Origin: Halomonas sp. H10-9-1
GTDB taxonomy: Bacteria; Pseudomonadota; Gammaproteobacteria; Pseudomonadales; Halomonadaceae
Direction: 5' to 3'
Assembly (NCBI RefSeq): GCF_040147005.1
Contig: NZ_JAMSHO010000001.1
Location: forward strand, 2,666,001 to 2,730,000
Length of the DNA stretch: 64,000 bases
How positions within the stretch are numbered: the first letter of the stretch is position 1; every line of letters begins with the position of its first letter. Both the position numbers and the translations under genes were made by a program. This document shows positions 59,397-64,000 of this stretch, piece by piece. The notes under the pieces are model-generated. The model saw only the letters and a list, made by a program, of their open reading frames with translations. It had not been told where the DNA came from and did no database searches.

Positions 59397-59885
59397 ATGA
59401 CCGCACTGCCCGACTGGCAGGTAAGCCGCTGGCTCAACTGCGACACGCCGCTGACCCTGGGCATGCTGCGTGGCCGGGTGGTGATGATCCATGTCTTCCA
59501 GATGCTGTGCCCGGGCTGCGCCATGCACGGCCTGCCTCAGGCCCAGCGGGTGACGCGACTGCTGGTCGACGCCCCGCTGACGGTGATAGGGCTGCACAGC
59601 GTGTTCGAGCACCACGCGGCGATGATGCCCCTGGCGCTGGGGGCGTTTCTGGCCGAGTACCGCTATACCTTCCCGGTGGCCATCGACGCTGCCAGCGCCG
59701 ACGGTGATCCTCGGCCACGCACGATGCGCGCCTGGGCGCTGGAGGGCACCCCCACCACGCTGCTGATCGACGCCCACGGCCGGCTACGCCACCGCCTTTT
59801 CGGCGTCGAGGAGGAGCTGGCCCTGGGCGTGCGCCTGGGCCGGCTTCTGCAGGAGGTCGAGGGCGCAGCAGACGCACCGCGGTGA
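59397..59885 (+). CDS. Thioredoxin-fold protein (TlpA/peroxiredoxin-like)
   Basis: A 162-residue protein without signal peptide. It has a thioredoxin-fold active site Cys38-Pro-Gly-Cys41 in QMLCPGCAMHGLP and a cis-Pro loop in EGTPTTLLID. The central FEHHAAM segment is typical of the AhpC/TSA-TlpA-like group. It would act as a cytosolic thiol-disulfide or peroxide reductase; partners are unknown. Stands alone 87 bases after the SulP gene. Confidence 0.82.
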   Translation: MTALPDWQVSRWLNCDTPLTLGMLRGRVVMIHVFQMLCPGCAMHGLPQAQRVTRLLVDAPLTVIGLHSVFEHHAAMMPLALGAFLAEYRYTFPVAIDAASADGDPRPRTMRAWALEGTPTTLLIDAHGRLRHRLFGVEEELALGVRLGRLLQEVEGAADAPR

Positions 59886-59948
59886 AGCCCCCGGGCCTGA
59901 CAGGCGGGCGCCGTCGAGTCGCGCGGGTCGTAAACGTCGTAAACACCA

Positions 59949-59979
59949 TAAAAAGGGGCGCGACGGTCGTCGCGCCCCT
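59949..59979 (-). terminator. Intrinsic terminator of adhP
   Basis: On the minus strand 13-base arms (59979-59967 and 59964-59952) with a two-base spacer are followed by five Ts. It lies 25 bases after the adhP stop and may also stop transcription from the plus strand. Confidence 0.8.
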
Positions 59980-60003
59980 TGGCTTCCTCCCGGATGGCGT
60001 GAC

Positions 60004-61029
60004 TCAGGCCATGTCGAGCACCACGCGGCCCTCGATCTTGCCGTCGATCATGCGCTGGAAGACCGCGTTGATGTTGTCGAGGCGATCGGTGGACACCGTG
60101 GCCTTGACCTTGCCTTCGCCAGCGAAGTCCAGCGCCTCCTGCAGGTCCTGGCGGGTGCCGACGATGGAGCCGCGGACGGTGATGCCGTTGAGCACGGTGT
60201 CGAAGATCGGCAGCGGGAAGTCGCCGGGGGGCAACCCGTTGAGCACCAGGGTACCGCCGCGGCGCAGCATGCGCTGGGCCTGGTCGAAGGCCTGGGGCGA
60301 CACCGCCGTGACCAGCGCGCCGTGGGCGCCGCCGATCTCACGCTTCAGGTAGGCCGCGGGGTCGGTCTTCAAGGCGTTGACGGTGACCGCCGCCCCCAGC
60401 CGCTCGGCGTGGGCCAGCTTGGCGTCATCGACGTCCACCGCGGCCACATTGAAGCCCATGGCGCGAGCGTACTGCACCGCCATATGCCCGAGGCCACCGA
60501 TGCCTGAGATCACCACCCACTGGCCGGGACGGGCATCGGTCATCTTCAGCCCCTTGTAGACGGTGACCCCGGCGCACAACACCGGCGCGATCTCCAGGAA
60601 GCCGACGCTATCCGGCAGCCGCCCGACGTAGCCGGCATCGGCCAGGGTATAGTCGGCGAAGCCTCCGTTGACCGAGTAGCCGGTGTTCTGCTGCGATTCG
60701 CACAGGGTCTCCCAGCCGCCGAGACAGTGCTCGCAGTGGCCGCAGGCGGAATAGAGCCAGGGCACGCCGACGCGGTCACCCTCCTTGACATGGGAGACGC
60801 CCTCCCCCACTGCCACCACGTGGCCCACGCCCTCATGGCCGGGGATAAAGGGCGGGTTGGGCTTGACCGGCCAGTCCCCGTGGGCGGCGTGCAGGTCGGT
60901 ATGGCAGACGCCGGAAGCGGCCACCTTCACCAGGACCTCCCCCTGCTGCGGACGCGGCACTGCCACCTCCTCGATCACCAGCGGCTCGCCGAACTTACGT
61001 ACCACGGCGGCCTTCATCGTGTTGTCCAT
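60004..61029 (-). CDS. adhP: Zinc-dependent alcohol dehydrogenase
   Basis: A 341-residue cytosolic NAD-dependent enzyme oxidising ethanol and other primary alcohols. Catalytic zinc ligands lie in [10 protein letters not shown] (Cys, with His after) and GHEGVG; the structural zinc site is CGHCEHC followed by a fourth Cys in ETLC; the cofactor loop is SGIGGLGH. It follows the exaC gene by 144 bases on the same strand, with an intervening hairpin, so alcohol and aldehyde oxidation are linked. Confidence 0.92.
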   Translation of the reverse strand: MDNTMKAAVVRKFGEPLVIEEVAVPRPQQGEVLVKVAASGVCHTDLHAAHGDWPVKPNPPFIPGHEGVGHVVAVGEGVSHVKEGDRVGVPWLYSACGHCEHCLGGWETLCESQQNTGYSVNGGFADYTLADAGYVGRLPDSVGFLEIAPVLCAGVTVYKGLKMTDARPGQWVVISGIGGLGHMAVQYARAMGFNVAAVDVDDAKLAHAERLGAAVTVNALKTDPAAYLKREIGGAHGALVTAVSPQAFDQAQRMLRRGGTLVLNGLPPGDFPLPIFDTVLNGITVRGSIVGTRQDLQEALDFAGEGKVKATVSTDRLDNINAVFQRMIDGKIEGRVVLDMA

Positions 61030-61130
61030 GCTGTCTCTCCTCGATAGGTCGGACGACCGGATGACGTCCGTCTCACCATGTCTCGCCAGGGGGCGAAAGC
61101 GGTGGAGCCGCTCATTCTGATGCGTCCTGA

Positions 61131-61161
61131 GGGGGCAGCGGCCCGGCGCGGCGCTGCCCCC
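61131..61161 (-). terminator. Hairpin between exaC and adhP
   Basis: Ten-base arms (61131-61140 and 61152-61161) with an 11-base GC-rich loop, 12 bases after the exaC stop; no T tract. Confidence 0.45.
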
Positions 61162-61173
61162 GAAGGCCAGGGC

Positions 61174-62694
61174 CTAGAAGAAGCCCAGAGGATTGATGTC
61201 ATAGCTGACCAGCAGGTTCTTGGTCTGCTGGTAGTGCTCGAGGGCCACCTTGTGAGTCTCGCGGCCGACACCGGACTTCTTGTAGCCGCCGAAGGCGGCG
61301 TGGGCCGGGTACTGGTGGTAGCAGTTGGTCCACACGCGACCAGCCTGGATGCCACGCCCCATGCGGAAGGCGACGTTGATATCGCGACTCCACACCCCGG
61401 CGCCCAGGCCGAACTCGGTGTCGTTGGCGATGGCCAGGGCCTCCTCCTCGTCCTTGAAGGTGGTCACCGCCACCACCGGGCCGAAGATCTCCTCCTGGAA
61501 GACCCGCATCTTGTTGTGGCCCTTGAGCAGGGTCGGCTGGATATAGAAGCCGTTGTCGTAGGCGGGATCGAAGCTCGCCTTGTCGCCGCCGGTGAGCACC
61601 TCGGCACCCTCGTCGCGGGCGATCGCCATGTAGGACATGATCTTGTCGAACTGCTCCTGGGAGGCCTGGGCGCCCACCTGGACGTCGGTATCCAGCGGGT
61701 TGCCGCGCTTGATCTGCCCGACCTTCTCCATCACCTTGGCCATGAAGGCGTCGTACATCGACTCCTGGATCAGCGCCCGGGACGGGCAGGTACACACCTC
61801 GCCCTGGTTGAAGAAGGCCAGCACCAGGCCTTCCGCGGCCTTGTCGATGAACGCGGGCTCGGCGTTCATGATGTCGGCGAAGTAGATGTTGGGCGACTTG
61901 CCACCCAGCTCCACGGTGGAGGGGATGATGTTTTCCGCGGCGCACTTGAGGATATGCGCCCCTACCGGGGTCGAGCCGGTGAAGGCGATCTTGGCGATGC
62001 GCTTGCTTCCGGCCAGCGCCTGGCCCGCCTCGGCACCGTAGCCGTTGACCACGTTGACCACCCCCGGCGGCAGCAGGTCGCCGACCAGCTTCATCAGCTC
62101 CAGTATCGAGGCCGGGGTCTGCTCGGCGGGCTTGAGCACCACGCAGTTGCCGGCGGCCAGGGCCGGCGCCAGCTTCCACACCGCCATCAGCAGCGGGAAG
62201 TTCCAGGGAATGATCTGCCCCACCACGCCCAGCGGCTCGTGGAAGTGGTAGGCCACGGTATTGGCATCGATATCGGCGGCGGTGCCTTCCTGGGCGCGGA
62301 TGCAGCCAGCGAAGTAGCGGAAGTGGTCGACGGCCAGCGGCAGGTCGGCGTTGAGGGTCTCGCGCACCGCCTTGCCGTTGTCCCAGGTCTCGGCCACGGC
62401 CAGCATCTCGATATTCTGCTCGATGCGATCGGCGATCCTGAGCAGGATGTTGGAGCGCTCGGCGGCGGAGGTCTTGCCCCAGGCGGGCGCGGCGGCGTGG
62501 GCGGCATCCAGCGCCAGGTCGATATCCTCGGCACTCGAGCGCGGGATCTGGCAGAACACCTCGCCGTTGACCGGGCTGACGTTATCGAAGTACTGACCCT
62601 TCACCGGTGGCACGAACTCGCCGCCGATATAGTTGCCGTAGCGTTTCTCGAAAGCGATGACGGCGCCGGACTCGCCGGGATTGGCGTAGATCAT
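61174..62694 (-). CDS. exaC: ExaC/AldB-type aldehyde dehydrogenase
   Basis: A 506-residue NAD(P)-dependent enzyme, the same length as ExaC of Pseudomonas aeruginosa, which oxidises acetaldehyde in ethanol catabolism. The start [22 protein letters not shown], general base in [11 protein letters not shown], and nucleophile Cys in [11 protein letters not shown] match. The frame is open far upstream, but the ATG at 62694 has AGGAG before it. It diverges from a LuxR-type response regulator gene, as regulators of alcohol oxidation often do, and precedes adhP. Confidence 0.92.
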   Translation of the reverse strand: MIYANPGESGAVIAFEKRYGNYIGGEFVPPVKGQYFDNVSPVNGEVFCQIPRSSAEDIDLALDAAHAAAPAWGKTSAAERSNILLRIADRIEQNIEMLAVAETWDNGKAVRETLNADLPLAVDHFRYFAGCIRAQEGTAADIDANTVAYHFHEPLGVVGQIIPWNFPLLMAVWKLAPALAAGNCVVLKPAEQTPASILELMKLVGDLLPPGVVNVVNGYGAEAGQALAGSKRIAKIAFTGSTPVGAHILKCAAENIIPSTVELGGKSPNIYFADIMNAEPAFIDKAAEGLVLAFFNQGEVCTCPSRALIQESMYDAFMAKVMEKVGQIKRGNPLDTDVQVGAQASQEQFDKIMSYMAIARDEGAEVLTGGDKASFDPAYDNGFYIQPTLLKGHNKMRVFQEEIFGPVVAVTTFKDEEEALAIANDTEFGLGAGVWSRDINVAFRMGRGIQAGRVWTNCYHQYPAHAAFGGYKKSGVGRETHKVALEHYQQTKNLLVSYDINPLGFF

Positions 62695-62827
62695 GGCAGG
62701 CTCCTGAACATTGTCGTTATTGAGGATGTGCCCTGTCAGTGTTGGTCGCCATCGCGATCTGCGACATACTCCGGTGGCAGGAGATGCCCTCCTCCATAAG
62801 TAGGAGGGCCCCAACCAGGAGCATGCC

Positions 62828-63499
62828 ATGACCACCCTGATGGTCGCCGACGACCACCCGCTGTTTCGCGAGGCGATCGCCGCGGTGATCGCCGCCGGCC
62901 TTCCCGAGAGCAGGCTACTGGAGGCCGACAGCCTGGCCCAGGCCATGCGCGAGGCACAGCGCCACGAGGCGAGCCTCGACCTGCTGCTGCTCGACCTGGG
63001 GCTCCCCGATGCCGCCGGGCTCGATGGCCTGGCGCGGCTCCGTGACGCCCTGCCCGACCTGCCGGTGGCGATCCTCTCCGCCGAACAGGATCGGCGCACA
63101 GTGCTCGAGGCGATCGAGCTCGGCGCGGTGGGCTACATCCCCAAGTCGACACCCCGCGACGACCTGCTGGCCGCGCTGGAGCGCATCCTTGAGGGCCATC
63201 TCTACTTGCCCCCCCAGGTGATGCGCCGCCCGCCTCTCAGCAGGCGCGATTCGCCGCCGGCACCCCTCGACGCGCCCCTGGCGAGGCTTACCGACAAGCA
63301 GCTCGAGGTACTGAAGGAGCTCGGCCACGGCGCCTCCAACAAGGCCATCGCTCGCAAGCTGGGTATCGCCGAGACCACGGTGAAGACCCACGTCTCGGCG
63401 ATCCTGCGCCGTCTCGGCGTTACCAGCCGCGTCCAGGCCGTGCTGCTCGCAGGGGAGCTCGACCTGCCCGCCTACCTGGTCTCACGGCGGGGGCGCTGA
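62828..63499 (+). CDS. LuxR/NarL-family response regulator
   Basis: A 223-residue regulator: receiver domain (about 3-120) with phospho-acceptor Asp56 in [10 protein letters not shown] and a C-terminal HTH (about 155-220, [22 protein letters not shown] then [14 protein letters not shown]). It diverges from exaC and converges on a hybrid kinase gene, overlapping its end by 28 bases, so it is the likely output of that kinase. ErdR/AgmR-type regulators of ethanol use have this build. Target genes probably include exaC and adhP; inferred from position. Confidence 0.87.
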   Translation: MTTLMVADDHPLFREAIAAVIAAGLPESRLLEADSLAQAMREAQRHEASLDLLLLDLGLPDAAGLDGLARLRDALPDLPVAILSAEQDRRTVLEAIELGAVGYIPKSTPRDDLLAALERILEGHLYLPPQVMRRPPLSRRDSPPAPLDAPLARLTDKQLEVLKELGHGASNKAIARKLGIAETTVKTHVSAILRRLGVTSRVQAVLLAGELDLPAYLVSRRGR

Positions 63500-64000
63500 G
63501 CCTCCAGCAGGGTGCCCAGCAATACCCTCAGCCGCAGTGGCTTGAGCGGCTTGTGCAGGCAGGCGTAACCCGCCTCGCGGATGCGGGCCTTGAGGGCCGC
63601 ATCGTGGTTGGCGGTGATCACCACCACCGGGAGCCCCGGGTAGCGCCGCCGCAGCCGACCGGCCACCGCCAGGCCATCCGGCTGCCCCTCGCCGAGGTGA
63701 TAGTCCACCAACAGCACCTCCGGCGGCATGCCCTCCAGCCGCTGGGGGGTGGCAGCGCTTGTCACCCGGCATCCCCAGCCACCCAGCAGGGCGACCATGC
63801 CATCGCGGATATCGGCATCATTGTCGATCACCCAGACACGCGCTCCGGCCAGTGGCCCCGGCGTCTCGTGCCCGACCGCCTGGGGAGTGGCCGGTGCTGT
63901 ACCGTAGGGCACCCGCAGCGAGAACAGCGACCCCTGCCCCGGGCGTGAGGCCAGGCCCAGCGGGTGGCCCAGCATGCCGGCGATGCGCTCGACGATCGCC
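63472..64000 (-). CDS. Hybrid sensor histidine kinase, C-terminal part (cut by window end)
   Basis: Only the last part lies in the window. It starts inside the ATPase domain (AIVERIAGMLGHPLGLASRPGQG, then a G2-like loop) and continues into a receiver domain (about the last 125 residues) with phospho-acceptor Asp in VLLVDYHLGEG and Lys in LHKPLKPLRL. The frame is open to the window edge. It overlaps the convergent response-regulator gene by 28 bases. Probably senses alcohol or acetate-related signals, judging only by neighbours. Confidence 0.82.
   Translation of the reverse strand, partial: AIVERIAGMLGHPLGLASRPGQGSLFSLRVPYGTAPATPQAVGHETPGPLAGARVWVIDNDADIRDGMVALLGGWGCRVTSAATPQRLEGMPPEVLLVDYHLGEGQPDGLAVAGRLRRRYPGLPVVVITANHDAALKARIREAGYACLHKPLKPLRLRVLLGTLLEAQRPRRETR

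Overview
The window is GC-rich DNA, almost fully coding, and fits a Halomonas-type gammaproteobacterium. The main reasons are a complete ectoine-degradation set (doeA, doeB, doeX, doeC, doeD), a GH13 alpha-glucosidase that closely resembles the enzyme known from Halomonas sp. H11, a Pseudomonas-type gap, and an Entner-Doudoroff gene set (zwf-pgl-eda) under a HexR-type regulator. No rRNA, tRNA, CRISPR array or insertion sequence was seen.

Region 1 (about 0-9.4 kb) is central carbon metabolism. gap diverges from pyk-mgsA-pgi, and zwf-pgl-eda diverges from hexR. Both divergent promoters carry nearly the same GTAAACTTAC palindrome, so HexR may control both. Two extra copies of the zwf 3' end sit between zwf and pgl.

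Region 2 (9.5-13.1 kb) is a phosphonate/selenate-type ABC transporter in which two of three genes carry a single-base frameshift, followed by a YoaB-like Rid protein.

Region 3 (13.2-31.9 kb) is an alpha-glucoside island. The minus strand carries lamB, malT, an alpha-glucosidase and malK. The plus strand carries a ThuEFGK-like transporter with a second alpha-glucosidase inside it, a LacI-family regulator, and malEFG. Two identical LacI-type operators lie between lamB and thuE, a perfect MalT box precedes malE, and A-rich AACAACAA-type motifs lie just before the ribosome sites of lamB, thuE and malE. This suggests three layers of control: MalT, LacI and possibly Hfq/Crc.

Region 4 (31.9-38.3 kb) holds a universal stress protein with a SulP transporter, a DMT exporter, and a slipin/NfeD membrane pair.

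Region 5 (38.3-52.4 kb) is the ectoine/diaminobutyrate catabolic cluster. Between doeX and doeC sit four genes not needed for the known pathway: a nitrilase-family amidase, an ATP-grasp ligase, a C45 Ntn-hydrolase and a large PLP decarboxylase. They form the best candidate for an undescribed system here. A glyoxylate/hydroxypyruvate reductase diverges from doeA.

Region 6 (52.6-64 kb) contains a DUF3108 protein, a LysO-type exporter, a BaeSR-like two-component system with a Spy/CpxP-like periplasmic protein (both promoters carry four TGCA elements in exact 11-bp phase), a second SulP, a thioredoxin-fold protein, and an alcohol oxidation module (adhP, exaC, a LuxR response regulator and the 3' end of a hybrid kinase cut by the window end).
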